Below are positions 32,333 to 42,885 of a stretch of DNA of 64,000 nt, piece by piece (position 1 is the stretch's first letter; every line of letters begins with the position of its first letter). The stretch comes from Oscillibacter sp. (GTDB taxonomy: Bacteria; Bacillota; Clostridia; Oscillospirales; Oscillospiraceae): contig JAAWLO010000003.1 of assembly GCA_022797935.1 (NCBI GenBank), forward strand, positions 1 to 64,000, in the 5' to 3' direction. A model generated the notes under the pieces. That model was not told where the DNA came from and did not search any database. It was given only the letters and a program-made list of their open reading frames with translations. Made by a program: the position numbers and the translations under genes.

Positions 32333-32375
32333 GGGAGCCGGTGCAGTCTAATGCTGCGCTGGCTCCCGTATTTTT
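32333..32375 (+). terminator. rho-independent terminator of gpmI
   Basis: GGGAGCCGGTGCAG...GCTGCGCTGGCTCCCGTATTTTT. Confidence 0.75.
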
Positions 32376-32488
32376 CTGAGTTGGGAAGACGATCTTGTCC
32401 TGTCAGAATTGATTAAGACTGGACAGCCAGGGAACATACCATACGGCTCTCAACATCGTCCATACTGTTCAGGCAACTGCACACAAAT

Positions 32489-32528
32489 AGAAAAACGGAC
32501 AATGTCTTACCGGCATTGCCCGTTTTCT
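32489..32528 (-). terminator. Terminator downstream of engB
   Basis: AGAAAACGGGCAATG...CATTGTCCGTTTTTCT on the minus strand. Confidence 0.65.
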
Positions 32529-32573
32529 ATACTGCTTTTTTCTATGCTTTATTCAATGAATACTTTGGAATCT

Positions 32574-33164
32574 TCAGGCTGCCGCAGCGGCGTTCAGCAG
32601 GCGAATCAGCTCTTCTTTCCCCGTACCCTTTTCGGCGGAGAACGGAAGAAGAACATCCGCTTCTCCAAGTTCCAAAGTTTCCCGAATCAAGTCCAAAGCC
32701 GGGTCAATCTGGCTCTTTTTCAGTTTATCCAGCTTATTCGCCACTACAATTTCCGGACAGCCCGTCTCCCGGAACCAACGGTGCATCGTCTCGTCATTGG
32801 CAGTAGGTTTATGACGGACATCCACAATCAGCACACCGGCAGTGATGCGGGCTTCTTGAAAATAACTCTCCATCAGCCGTCCCCAGCGCTCTTTTTCCGC
32901 CTTGGATACTTTAGCATAGCCATAACCCGGTAAATCTACCAAGTAAGCCTTTCCATCTACCAAGAAATAATTTACCTGGGTGGTTTTCCCCGGGGACGCG
33001 CCTACGTAAGCCAGATTCTTCCGGCCCAGAAGGCGATTGATAACCGAGGATTTTCCCACATTGGACCGGCCCGCAAAGGCAAACTGCGGCAAACCGTCCC
33101 AGAAAAACTGCTCCCGGCTTCCGGCAGAGCGGACAAACTCCGCTTTTCCAAAATTAATTGGCAT
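32574..33164 (-). CDS. engB: Ribosome biogenesis GTP-binding protein YsxC/EngB
   Basis: FAGRSNVGKSSVINRLLGRKNLAYVGASPGKTTQVNYFLVDGKAYLVDLPGYGYAKVSK. Confidence 0.96.
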   Translation of the reverse strand: MPINFGKAEFVRSAGSREQFFWDGLPQFAFAGRSNVGKSSVINRLLGRKNLAYVGASPGKTTQVNYFLVDGKAYLVDLPGYGYAKVSKAEKERWGRLMESYFQEARITAGVLIVDVRHKPTANDETMHRWFRETGCPEIVVANKLDKLKKSQIDPALDLIRETLELGEADVLLPFSAEKGTGKEELIRLLNAAAAA

Positions 33165-33202
33165 AGGCCCTCTTTTCTTTTCCAGACCTTCCGGCCCGTA
33201 AT

Positions 33203-35614
33203 TTACTGACGCAGCAGCGCTTCTCCGCCATTCTCCTGGCCCGTCAGAGGCAGAGCCGGAACCCCCTTCTCTGGCCGGACCGGTTCCTGTCCCGCCAGGG
33301 CTTCGGCAAATACCTCATCTATGGTCTCTACCGGCACGAAACGCAAAGCCTTCCGCACCGTCTGATCAATCTCCTCCAGGTCCCGCACATTGTCCTTGGG
33401 AATCAACACGGTGCCAATGCCCAGGCGCTTTGCCGCCATGGTTTTTTCCTTCAGTCCTCCAATGGGCAGCACCCGGCCCCGGATGGTTACCTCGCCGGTC
33501 ATGGCAATACCCGCACGGACTTTCCGCCCCGTCAGCGCGGACAGCAGCGCCGTGGTCACAGCAATTCCCGCAGAGGGACCGTCCTTGGGCACCGCCCCTT
33601 CAGGAAAGTGAATGTGAATGTCCTTGGTTTTGTGGAAATCCTTCTCCACACCCAGAGCCGCCGCCCGGCTGCGAATACAGCTCAGCGCCGCCTGGGCGGA
33701 CTCCTTCATCACATCTCCCAGGTTTCCCGTCACTTCCACTTTCCCGGTCCCCTCAAAAACGGCAGCTTCCACTTCCAGAATTTCACCGCCGGCTTCCGTC
33801 CAGGCCAGACCATTTACCACCCCGGTTTCCTCCTGCTTTGCATAAAGGGCCGGAGGATAGGGCTGGCAGTCCAGGAACTTCGGCAGCTCCTCTTCCAGCA
33901 CCTGGACCCGCTTGCTCTCCCCAGAGAGGATGCGCATATCCGCTTTCCGGCAAATGGACGCCAGACGGCGCTCCAGCAAACGGACCCCGGATTCCCGCGT
34001 ATAGTCCCGAATCACCGCACGGAGGACGTCATCCCCTACCCGCAGGGCGTTCTTTTTCAGCCCGTGTTCCGTCATCTGCTTGGGCAGGAGGTGGCGGCGG
34101 GCAATCTGAAGCTTCTCTTCGTCCGTATAGCTGGAGAGACGGATGACTTCCATCCGGTCCAGTAAAGGACGGGGAATCGTGTCTGTAGTATTGGCCGTGG
34201 TGATAAACATCACCTGACTGAGGTCCACCGGAATTTCCAGATAATGGTCCCGGAACGAAGCGTTCTGTTCGCTGTCCAGCACCTCCAGCAGTGCCGACGC
34301 AGGGTCTCCCCGATAATCATTGCCCAGCTTATCAATCTCGTCCAGCAGCAGCAGCGGATTCATGGAACCGCCCCGGATAATGGCGTCAATGACGCGGCCC
34401 GGCATGGACCCTATGTAGGTCCTGCGGTGGCCCCGAATATCCGCCTCATCCCGGACACCGCCCAAACTCAGACGGGCCAGTTTTCGATTCAGCGCCTTGG
34501 CTACGGAGATGGCAATAGAGGTCTTTCCCACTCCCGGCGGGCCCACCAGGCAAAGTATCTGTCCTTTCCCCTTGGGGTTCATCTGCCGGACAGCAATGGT
34601 CTCCAGAATGCGTTCCTTTACCTTCTCCAGGCCGAAGTGATCCTTCTCCAGCACCTTCCGGGCAGCTTCCACACTGACCCGCTCCCGGGTGGTGTGGTTC
34701 CAGGGCAGCTCCAGGCAGACATCCAGATAATTCCGGATAACCGAAGCCTCCGCACTGCCATAGGACTGGCGGTTCAGCTTATAGACCTCCTTCAGCAGGT
34801 GCTCTTCCGCCTCTGCCGCCAGGCCTAACTCCAGGATTTTGCGGCAGTAATCCTCCTCTTCGCTGTCCTCGTCCTCCCCTAATTCACTTTGCAGTACTCG
34901 AATCTGAGTCCGGAGAATTTGTTCACGATGGGTCCGGGCCAGCTGATCCCGAATTTTATCCTCCATCTCATGCTCAAATCCCAGAATGTTGCACTCCCGG
35001 CCTAAAATGCCGTTGAGCTTCCGCAGGCGGGCCAAGGGAATCAGCTCTTCTAAAATCTCCTGCTTCTCTGTGTGGCGCAGGGGGACATTCTGTGTGATGA
35101 AGTCCGCCAGAAACCCCACTTCCTGGCTGTCCAGCACGGTGGTAATAATTTCTTCCGGAATATTCCCAGACAACTGGGCGTACTCGCTGAAAAGACTCCA
35201 GGTCTGCCGCAGCGCCGCCTCCGTTCGGAGACTCTGGCGGACAGGCTTTGTCCGCAATTCCTCTGGCAGCAGTTCTACATTGCCTTGAAGATAGGGGGAG
35301 GTCTGCCACAGCCGCTTCAGCCGGGCACGCTGTCTGCCTTCCACCATAATCCGGACAGCGCCGGAGGGCAGACGAAGAATCTGCCGGATATGGGACACAG
35401 TACCAATCTGGTACAGGTCCTTCTCCTCCGGCATCTCCACCCCCAGCTCACGCTGCGTCACCAAAAAAACTTCCTGCTCCGCCTCCATGGCCCGTTCCAC
35501 GGCGGCAGTGGAGATGTGGCGTTCCACGTCGAAAGTGAGATTCATATGAGGAAACACCGTCAGGCCCCGGAGAGCCAGAACGGGTACATTCAGAGTCGTC
35601 AGTTCCATAGACAT
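33203..35614 (-). CDS. lon: ATP-dependent protease Lon
   Basis: LVGPPGVGKTSIAISVAKALNRK; catalytic PKDGPSAGIAVTTALLSALTGRKV. Confidence 0.97.
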   Translation of the reverse strand: MSMELTTLNVPVLALRGLTVFPHMNLTFDVERHISTAAVERAMEAEQEVFLVTQRELGVEMPEEKDLYQIGTVSHIRQILRLPSGAVRIMVEGRQRARLKRLWQTSPYLQGNVELLPEELRTKPVRQSLRTEAALRQTWSLFSEYAQLSGNIPEEIITTVLDSQEVGFLADFITQNVPLRHTEKQEILEELIPLARLRKLNGILGRECNILGFEHEMEDKIRDQLARTHREQILRTQIRVLQSELGEDEDSEEEDYCRKILELGLAAEAEEHLLKEVYKLNRQSYGSAEASVIRNYLDVCLELPWNHTTRERVSVEAARKVLEKDHFGLEKVKERILETIAVRQMNPKGKGQILCLVGPPGVGKTSIAISVAKALNRKLARLSLGGVRDEADIRGHRRTYIGSMPGRVIDAIIRGGSMNPLLLLDEIDKLGNDYRGDPASALLEVLDSEQNASFRDHYLEIPVDLSQVMFITTANTTDTIPRPLLDRMEVIRLSSYTDEEKLQIARRHLLPKQMTEHGLKKNALRVGDDVLRAVIRDYTRESGVRLLERRLASICRKADMRILSGESKRVQVLEEELPKFLDCQPYPPALYAKQEETGVVNGLAWTEAGGEILEVEAAVFEGTGKVEVTGNLGDVMKESAQAALSCIRSRAAALGVEKDFHKTKDIHIHFPEGAVPKDGPSAGIAVTTALLSALTGRKVRAGIAMTGEVTIRGRVLPIGGLKEKTMAAKRLGIGTVLIPKDNVRDLEEIDQTVRKALRFVPVETIDEVFAEALAGQEPVRPEKGVPALPLTGQENGGEALLRQ

Positions 35615-35678
35615 GCCTTCCTTTCAAGCATCGGCAAGGGAATGGAAGAGAATGGGAAACCCTCATAAACAGCCCAAA

Positions 35679-35702
35679 AGGAAGGGGCTCTGCCCCTTCC
35701 TT
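35679..35702 (-). terminator. rho-independent terminator between clpX and lon
   Basis: AAGGAAGGGGC-AGA-GCCCCTTCCTTTT on the minus strand. Confidence 0.7.
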
Positions 35703-35777
35703 ACGGTAATTGAAAAGTGGAAATTCTGCACAAATTCTGCAAAAATGTGTTGAAATACCAGTCCCGCAGTTCCGTCG

Positions 35778-37085
35778 TTACGACGCCGGCTTCGGCGGAT
35801 TCTTCCGAGTTTTTCCTTTTCCGGCGTTCAGCTTCACGGAATAACCTACCCGCTCCGCGTCTCGCTCCAGCACAGGCTGGCCGGAGCCATCCACGCAATC
35901 CTTGGTTACCACGACTTTGGCAACCGTAGGGTCCGAGGGAATGTCATACATAATCTGTGTGAGCATGCCTTCCATCACGGCCCGGAGACCCCGCGCGCCG
36001 ATGTTCCGCTCAATGGCGGTATCCGCGATGGCCCCCAAGGCCTCCGCTTCAAACTCCAAATCCACCCCATCGTATTCCAGCAGCTTTTTATACTGCTTCA
36101 CCAGGGCGTTCTTGGGCTCCTGAAGAATCCGGACCAAGTCCTCTCGCTTCAAACCATTCAGCGGCGCGATAACCGGCAGACGGCCTACCAGCTCGGGAAT
36201 AATGCCGTACTTCAGAATATCCCGCGGCTGGACTTCCCGGAGAATGCGGCTCACATCCTTATCCTTCTTGCCCTGGACGTTGGCTCCGAATCCAATGCTC
36301 TTCTTGTCCAGGCGCTTTTCAATGATCTTTTCCAATCCATCAAAGGCCCCGCCGCAGATGAACAGAATATTCTTCGTGTTCATCTGGATGAACTCCTGAT
36401 GAGGATGCTTTCGCCCGCCCTGAGGCGGTACATTGGCAAGGGTACCCTCCACGATTTTCAGCAGAGCCTGCTGCACGCCTTCCCCCGAGACATCCCGCGT
36501 GATGGAGGTATTCTCGCTCTTTCGGGCAATTTTGTCAATTTCGTCCACATAGATGATGCCGTGCTCGGCCCGCTCCACGTCGAAATCGGCGGCCTGGAGC
36601 AGACGGAGGAGAATGTTCTCTACATCATCACCCACATAGCCAGCCTCTGTCAGCGTCGTCGCGTCGGCAATGGCGAAAGGCACCTTCAAAATCCGGGCCA
36701 ATGTCTGGGCAAACAGCGTCTTGCCGGAACCTGTGGGTCCCAGCATCAGAATGTTGCTCTTCTGGAGCTCCACGTCCTCGCCGCCGCCGAAATAGATACG
36801 CTTATAGTGGTTGTACACCGCCACGGACAAGGCCACTTTCGCCTCTTCCTGGCCAATGATATACTGGTCCAGAATGTCCTTGATCTCCCGGGGAATGGGC
36901 AGCTGGTCCGGCGTATCATTCAGGGTATCCGCGCCGGGCTCAAAGCCGTCGTTCAAGATGCTCATGCAAAGATGGATGCACTCGTCGCAGATGCGCACGC
37001 CGGGGCCCTGTATCATCCGGTGTACCTGCTGCTCATGCTTGCCGCAGAAAGAACACCGCAGGGTCTTCTTGCCGTCATCGTTCAT
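35778..37085 (-). CDS. clpX: ATP-dependent Clp protease ATP-binding subunit ClpX
   Basis: Zinc-binding [43 protein letters not shown]. Confidence 0.98.
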   Translation of the reverse strand: MNDDGKKTLRCSFCGKHEQQVHRMIQGPGVRICDECIHLCMSILNDGFEPGADTLNDTPDQLPIPREIKDILDQYIIGQEEAKVALSVAVYNHYKRIYFGGGEDVELQKSNILMLGPTGSGKTLFAQTLARILKVPFAIADATTLTEAGYVGDDVENILLRLLQAADFDVERAEHGIIYVDEIDKIARKSENTSITRDVSGEGVQQALLKIVEGTLANVPPQGGRKHPHQEFIQMNTKNILFICGGAFDGLEKIIEKRLDKKSIGFGANVQGKKDKDVSRILREVQPRDILKYGIIPELVGRLPVIAPLNGLKREDLVRILQEPKNALVKQYKKLLEYDGVDLEFEAEALGAIADTAIERNIGARGLRAVMEGMLTQIMYDIPSDPTVAKVVVTKDCVDGSGQPVLERDAERVGYSVKLNAGKGKTRKNPPKPAS

Positions 37086-37231
37086 GGTATTACCTCAGTT
37101 CTTGCGTTCTCTATCGCTTTTCAAACGGAATCGCACCTTCCAGGAAAGAAGAAACGGCAGACCGTTTCTCTCTCCGGAAAGCGGACGCCTGTAAGGAAAC
37201 TTTCCTTTACAAGTCTTTCTGTACAATGCTT

Positions 37232-37828
37232 TTAGTCCTTTTTCTCTTCCTTATTGGTGAGAATCTTGTCAATCAGACCAAAGGCCTGGGCCTCCTCCGC
37301 GCTCATGAAGTTGTCCCGCTCGCAGGCGGCGGTAACCTCCTCCACGGTCCGGCCGGTATTCTCTGCCATAATGTGGTTCATCCGCTTTTTGATGGTTTCC
37401 AGCCGTTTGAGGTGGATGGCCATATCGGTAATCTGGCCCCGGGTACCGGCAGAGGGCTGGTGAATCATGATCTCCGCGTTGGGCAAGGCAATGCGTTTGC
37501 CCTTCGTGCCGGCGGAAAGCAGGAACGCGCCCATGCTGGCAGCCATGCCGACACAGATGGTGGATACGTCGCACTTGACGTACTGCATGGTATCATAGAT
37601 GGCCATGCCGTCGGTGACAGAGCCGCCGGGACTGTTGATATACAACTGGATATCCTTGTCGGGATCCTGGGCCTCCAGATACAGCAGCTGGGCCACAATG
37701 AGGCTGGCCGTGGTGGCATTGACCTCCTCGCCAAGGAATACAATGCGGTCATTCAACAGCCGGGAGAAAATATCATAGGACCGCTCTCCCCGGTTGGTCT
37801 GCTCCACTACGTAAGGGACTAAACTCAA
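37232..37828 (-). CDS. clpP: ATP-dependent Clp protease proteolytic subunit
   Basis: [26 protein letters not shown] start at 37828 after GGAGG RBS (the ORF-track start is too long). Confidence 0.96.
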   Translation of the reverse strand: MSLVPYVVEQTNRGERSYDIFSRLLNDRIVFLGEEVNATTASLIVAQLLYLEAQDPDKDIQLYINSPGGSVTDGMAIYDTMQYVKCDVSTICVGMAASMGAFLLSAGTKGKRIALPNAEIMIHQPSAGTRGQITDMAIHLKRLETIKKRMNHIMAENTGRTVEEVTAACERDNFMSAEEAQAFGLIDKILTNKEEKKD

Positions 37829-37954
37829 TTTGAAAACCTCCAGTCTTTTGTTCCGCCCTGGGCAGAACCGCCCAATCGGCCATTCCACACTATATCACAG
37901 TCTCGCCGGAAAAAAGTGTCGAATCTGTAAACTTGCCCCGGAAAGCCTTCGGCC

Positions 37955-39397
37955 TCATTCGCCGTCCTTCGCGGCCGCCTCTTCCTCCGCCGCATCTTCG
38001 GTCTTCTTTTTCCGGGGCTTCCGGGCGGGCTTCTTTTCCTCTTCGCCCTCGGTGGTTTCGGTCTTTTTCTTCCGAGGTTTCCGGGCGGGCTTCTTCTCCT
38101 CGCCCTCTTCCTTCTTCTCCGGCTTGGTGGCGGTGGCATTCTGGACCACCACTTCCACAGCCTTCCGGCTGCAAATCTGGTCCTTTACCTGCTCCTCCTG
38201 GATGTACTTCTTCACAGTCTCCACATCCATGCCGAACTGTTCCGCCAGTTTCTCGTATTCTGCGGTGATATCTTCTTCAGACGCCTCAATCTCTTCCGCC
38301 TTGATGATGGCCAGCACCGCCAAATCCATCCGCACCTGACGCAGGGCAGGCTCTCTGGCGTCCTCCAGAATCTTCTCCTCGGTCAAACCGGTTATCTGGA
38401 GATACTGGTCGTAGGGAATTCCCTGCTGGGCAATCTGGCTCCGGAAATTCTGAAGGAACTGGCGCATTTGGTTCTCCACCATGACCTCCGGAATCTCAAC
38501 CGTGATCCCCTCGGCCACTTTCTCCATCAGCAAATCCTCGAAGGCCTGATCTGCCTGCTTCTGAAGTTCCTCGTTGACTTCCCGCTCCAAATCCGCCTTC
38601 AATTCCTCCAGGGTATCGAAACTGGAGACGTCCTTGGCGAACTCGTCGTCCAGGGCAGGCACTTCCTTCTCCTTCACCTCGCTGCACTTTACCTTAAAGA
38701 CCACAGCCTTTCCGGCCAAATCCGCGTGATAGTTCTCCGGAAAAGTGATGTCGAGATCCTTCTCATCGCCGGACTTCATTCCAATTACCTGCTCTTCAAA
38801 GCCGGGGACAAAACTGTGGGAACCCAACTCCAAGCTATAGCTGCTGCCCTTGCCGCCGTCAAAAGGCTTGCCGTTCAGGAAGCCCTCATAATCAATTACC
38901 GCAATATCACCCTCCTGGGCCTCCCGTTCCACGGACACCAGACGGGTATTCCGCTCCGTCAGAGCATTCAGGCGGCGTTCCACCGCCTCCGCATCGGCCT
39001 TTACTTCCTCCTTAGGTGCGGAGAGGCCTTTGTACTCACCCAGAGTCACATCGGGATACACGGGTGCGGTGGCCTTGAAGGTAAAGCCCTGCCGGGTGCA
39101 CTCCCCTACCAGTTCCACAGAGGGATAGCCCACTACATGGAGCTCCTTCTCTTTCACTGCGGCTTCGTAAGCATCGGGGAAAGCGAAGTTAATGGCCTCG
39201 TCAAAAAACACCTCGGGACCGTACATTCCCTCAATCATCTTCCGAGGGGCCTTGCCTGGGCGGAACCCGGGCACACGGATCTTGTCCCGCATCTTCCGGT
39301 ACGCCTTTTCCATGGCGGCATCGAAGGCCTCGGCCTCCACCTCGATTACCAGCTCCACCTGGCTTTTTTCTACCTTTTCACAGCTTTTCACACTCAT
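37955..39397 (-). CDS. tig: Trigger factor with Lys/Arg-rich repeated C-terminal tail
   Basis: VPGFRPGKAPRKMIEGMYG; FKBP-like domain; tail EEKKPARKPRKKKTE x2. Confidence 0.95.
   Translation of the reverse strand: MSVKSCEKVEKSQVELVIEVEAEAFDAAMEKAYRKMRDKIRVPGFRPGKAPRKMIEGMYGPEVFFDEAINFAFPDAYEAAVKEKELHVVGYPSVELVGECTRQGFTFKATAPVYPDVTLGEYKGLSAPKEEVKADAEAVERRLNALTERNTRLVSVEREAQEGDIAVIDYEGFLNGKPFDGGKGSSYSLELGSHSFVPGFEEQVIGMKSGDEKDLDITFPENYHADLAGKAVVFKVKCSEVKEKEVPALDDEFAKDVSSFDTLEELKADLEREVNEELQKQADQAFEDLLMEKVAEGITVEIPEVMVENQMRQFLQNFRSQIAQQGIPYDQYLQITGLTEEKILEDAREPALRQVRMDLAVLAIIKAEEIEASEEDITAEYEKLAEQFGMDVETVKKYIQEEQVKDQICSRKAVEVVVQNATATKPEKKEEGEEKKPARKPRKKKTETTEGEEEKKPARKPRKKKTEDAAEEEAAAKDGE
37997..38116. 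repeat. Two-copy 60-bp tandem repeat inside the 3' end of tig
   Basis: TTCGGTCTTCTTTTTCCGGGGCTTCCGGGCGGGCTTCTTTTCCT versus TTCGGTCTTTTTCTTCCGAGGTTTCCGGGCGGGCTTCTTCTCCT, offset 60 bp. Confidence 0.85.
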
Positions 39398-39488
39398 GAT
39401 TGTTAACTCCTCCGTTCATCACCGGTTGTCCACCGGTGCAGAATAGTATTCTACCAGAAAAAACTCAAAATTGCCAGTCTTTTTTCCG

Positions 39489-40169
39489 TCATTCGCAAAT
39501 TTTTTTCGGCACAAAACCCAAATGGTCTGCCGAGATGAGCGCAAACTCTACGCCGCCCCACTCTCCCTCCAGCCTGCGGTGGATGGCATGGCCATGGAGG
39601 TGGCCGTAACAGCAAAGGGAAACCGGATACTTCTCCAGCACATCCAGAATCTCTGCGCACTGGTAACCCTGGTAAAGAGGCGGGTAATGCAGGAAACAAT
39701 AGACAGGCCGGCCCTCCGCCGCTTTCAGGGAGGCTTCCAGCCGCCCCACCTCCCGATTCAGCACCTTCTGATTCTGGGCATCCTCCTCCAAAAACCAACC
39801 TCGGGTCCCGCAGAGCGCGTGGTCCTTGTAGATGGCACAGTTGTTGTGGAGAATCTCCAGGGTATGGATGCCCTTTTCGTCAAAGAAACGGTGAAGCTTT
39901 GCCGCTGTGTTCCACCAATAGTCGTGGTTCCCCTTCACCAGGTACTTTTTGCAGGGAAAGCGGTCCAGGAAGCGGAAGTCCGCCTCCGCCTCCTCCAGGC
40001 TCATGCCCCAGGAGGTGTCTCCTGCCAGAACCAGCACGTCTTCCGCCGTCAGCGTCCCCAGAGACGCCTCTATGCGAGCCGTATAGTTCTCCCAGGCGGG
40101 GCCGAAGACCTCCATAGACTTATCTGCCGCCAGAGAGAGATGCAGGTCGCCGATTGCGTAGAGGGCCAC
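39489..40169 (-). CDS. Metallophosphoesterase
   Basis: MALYAIGDLHLSL; LAGDTSWG; VKGNHDYWW; YGHLHGHA. Confidence 0.93.
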   Translation of the reverse strand: MALYAIGDLHLSLAADKSMEVFGPAWENYTARIEASLGTLTAEDVLVLAGDTSWGMSLEEAEADFRFLDRFPCKKYLVKGNHDYWWNTAAKLHRFFDEKGIHTLEILHNNCAIYKDHALCGTRGWFLEEDAQNQKVLNREVGRLEASLKAAEGRPVYCFLHYPPLYQGYQCAEILDVLEKYPVSLCCYGHLHGHAIHRRLEGEWGGVEFALISADHLGFVPKKICE

Positions 40170-40307
40170 TGGCTTCCCCCTCCTTTCTCAGACTTTCATT
40201 GAATACCGTTTCAGATATCTGGTACTCTTTTTTACAGCAGGGGCAGCTTCCGGATGCGGAAAATCAGGTTCGTGTCTCAGCATCCGAATCCCCATTTTCC
40301 CCTGTTT

Positions 40308-41795
40308 TTATTTCAGGAAGTCCAGCACCACGGCGTCCATCTCCGCCTTCTCCGCCGTCTGGTCAAAGCGGCGCGTCTTCTCTTTCAATGCCGCCAGACG
40401 GCGGGGCACCGGCACCCCCGTGGCCGCATGAAGCTGGTCCAGAAGCTCCACGCCATCGCCCCGGGGCGTCTCGCCGATATTCGCCAGCACATGGTTGCAG
40501 AATTTATAGGGCGAGGCCGTGGACGCAAAGACGGTCAGTGTCTGGTCCCCCGTGGCCTTCCGGTATTGCTCCATCACCTGGGCCGCTACGGCGGTATGTG
40601 TGTCGATCAGATAGCCAAAGTCCTTGTAATACCGGGCAATTGTCTCCGCTGTGCCCGCCTCGTCACAGAAGCCGCCCCAAAACTGCTCTGTCAAAGCGGC
40701 TTGGATGGAAGCGGAAACCTCATACTTCCCGGTCCTCCCCAGGTCTTCCATATAACTCCGAACCAAGGCGTCACCCTCGCCGGAGAGGTCGAAGAGCAAG
40801 CGCTCCAGATTGCTGGAAACCAGAATATCCATGGAGGGGCTCATGGTGTTATGGAAAGGGCGGTTCTTGTCGTAGATGCCGGTACGGAGGAAATCCGTCA
40901 GCACGTCGTTCTGGTTGGAGGCGCAGATCAGCTTTCCCACTGGCAGGCCCATGCGCTTTGCGTAATACGCCGCCAGAATGTCGCCGAAATTTCCCGTGGG
41001 AACACAGAAATTCACCTTCTCCCCCATCGAAATCGCTTTGTCCCGCAGGAGGTCGCAGTAAGCGGAGATGTAGTACACCACCTGGGGCAGAATCCGTCCC
41101 CAGTTGATGGAGTTGGCGGAGGAGAGGAAATAGCCCCGGTCTGCCAGAGTCTTGCGGATAGCCTCATCCGAGAAAATGCGCTTCACACCGGCCTGGGCGT
41201 CATCAAAGTTGCCCACTACGGCGCAGACGCCGACATTGGCGCCTTCCTGGGTGACCATCTGGGACTCCTGTACGGCGGAAACACCATCCTTGGGATAGAA
41301 GACCAGAATCTTCGTCTGCTCCACATCCGCGAAGCCCTCCATCGCCGCCTTGCCGGTGTCGCCGGAGGTGGCAACCAAAATGCAGGCCGTTTTCTCCTCG
41401 CCGGTTTTCCGCAAAGCGGCGGAGAGCAGTTGGGGCAGCATCTGAAGCGCCATGTCCTTGAAGGCCGACGTGGGACCGTGCCAGAGCTCCAGGCAGTGGG
41501 TGTTGCCGTCTACCTTCCGCAGGGGCGCGGCGGCGGGCGTATCGTATTTATCCGGGCCGTAGGCTCTCTCCGCAAAGGTTTGCAGCTCTTCTTTGTCATA
41601 ATCCGTTAAATAGAGCGCCATCACCTCCGCCGCCCGCTGCGCATAGGAAGCGGTCTTCAGGTTCTCCAAAAAGCCGGCGTCTATTTGCGGGATGGTCTCC
41701 GGTGTCAGCAGGCCTCCGTCCCGGGACAGGCCTGTTTTCACCGCCTCCGCTCCGCTGAGGCGGATTGCGCGGTCTCGGGTGCTGTAATATTTCAT
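40308..41795 (-). CDS. thrC: Threonine synthase
   Basis: MKYYSTR; LELWHGPTSAFKDMALQMLPQLL; NSINWGRILPQVVYY; VPTGNFGDILAAYYAKRMGLP. Confidence 0.97.
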   Translation of the reverse strand: MKYYSTRDRAIRLSGAEAVKTGLSRDGGLLTPETIPQIDAGFLENLKTASYAQRAAEVMALYLTDYDKEELQTFAERAYGPDKYDTPAAAPLRKVDGNTHCLELWHGPTSAFKDMALQMLPQLLSAALRKTGEEKTACILVATSGDTGKAAMEGFADVEQTKILVFYPKDGVSAVQESQMVTQEGANVGVCAVVGNFDDAQAGVKRIFSDEAIRKTLADRGYFLSSANSINWGRILPQVVYYISAYCDLLRDKAISMGEKVNFCVPTGNFGDILAAYYAKRMGLPVGKLICASNQNDVLTDFLRTGIYDKNRPFHNTMSPSMDILVSSNLERLLFDLSGEGDALVRSYMEDLGRTGKYEVSASIQAALTEQFWGGFCDEAGTAETIARYYKDFGYLIDTHTAVAAQVMEQYRKATGDQTLTVFASTASPYKFCNHVLANIGETPRGDGVELLDQLHAATGVPVPRRLAALKEKTRRFDQTAEKAEMDAVVLDFLK

Positions 41796-41838
41796 CTTGT
41801 TTCTCCTTTCTGATTGGGAGGATTTCGAAGATTATTCC

Positions 41839-42201
41839 TTAGAAAAACGCGTTTTCCAGATACTCCAGGCGCAAAGGTCCTGTTCCCTCCTCATAGACCT
41901 CCGCCACGTCGAACCGTACCGGGGGCGGCTCCTCTTCCAGCTCACTGAGGTAAAGGGCCGCCGTCCGCCGCAGGCGGGCCTGTTTCCGCCCATCCACCGC
42001 CTCCCGGGGCAGCCCCAGCCCCAGACCTCCCCGGCGCTTGACCTCCACAAAACAGAGGATCCCCTCCGGGCTCCGGGCAACCAGATCCAGCTCCCCATAG
42101 CGGCAGCGCCACTGCCGGGCCAATACGGTGTAACCTCGGTCCTCCAGATAACGGGCTGTCCGGGCCTCCCCCTGGTCCCCGGCGGCCTTTGCCGGTCTCA
42201 T
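41839..42201 (-). CDS. YraN/UPF0102 family protein
   Basis: GEARTARYLEDRGYTVLARQWRCRYGELDLVARSPEGILCFVEVKRR. Confidence 0.93.
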   Translation of the reverse strand: MRPAKAAGDQGEARTARYLEDRGYTVLARQWRCRYGELDLVARSPEGILCFVEVKRRGGLGLGLPREAVDGRKQARLRRTAALYLSELEEEPPPVRFDVAEVYEEGTGPLRLEYLENAFF

Positions 42202-42830
42202 GGTTTCGCCTCCCGCCGGGCTTTCCATTTCTTCAGGAAGGTCTTTCGATGAGCCGGACAGGGACCATACCGGTCCAGCGCTTCATAATGGGCCTTGGTG
42301 CCGTAGCCCTTATGCCTGGCAAACTCATATTGCGGATAGAGCGTGTTTAATTCCTGAGAGACATAACGGTCCCGGCTGACCTTTGCCAAAATAGACGCCG
42401 CCGCAATGGAGGCACTTTTTCCGTCGCCGCCCACAATGGTGACATGAGGCGTTTCCAACACGCAGCGGCTCCCATGGTCCCGGTTGCCGTCAATAAGGGC
42501 CATATCCGGCCGGACGGAAAGCCCGTCCATGGCACGCTGCATGGCCAGAATGCGGGCGTTGAGGATGTCCAGGGCATCGATTTCCTCCACCTCCGCCCGG
42601 GCCACGCTCCAGGCCTCCGCCTGGGCGATGATAAGGGCATACAGGGCTTCCCGCCTCTTCTCCGTCAGCTTCTTGGAGTCGTTAAGAGCGGGAATCTCCA
42701 GCTCCCGGGGAAGAATGACGGCGGCGGCATACACCGGCCCCGCCAGAGGACCCGCCCCGGCCTCGTCCACGCCGCAGAGGAGGGCGTAACCACTATTCCA
42801 CTGTTCCCGTTCCAGGGTCCACAGGTCCAT
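42198..42830 (-). CDS. rnhB: Ribonuclease HII
   Basis: LLCGVDEAGAGPLAGPVYAAAVIL; NDSKKLTEKRRE; GDGKSASIAAASILAKVSRD. Confidence 0.97.
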   Translation of the reverse strand: MDLWTLEREQWNSGYALLCGVDEAGAGPLAGPVYAAAVILPRELEIPALNDSKKLTEKRREALYALIIAQAEAWSVARAEVEEIDALDILNARILAMQRAMDGLSVRPDMALIDGNRDHGSRCVLETPHVTIVGGDGKSASIAAASILAKVSRDRYVSQELNTLYPQYEFARHKGYGTKAHYEALDRYGPCPAHRKTFLKKWKARREAKP

Positions 42831-42885
42831 GTTCTTCTCTCCTTGCTAAAAAACCAGCGTCAGACCGTCTCTTTCTTGTCTCCCA

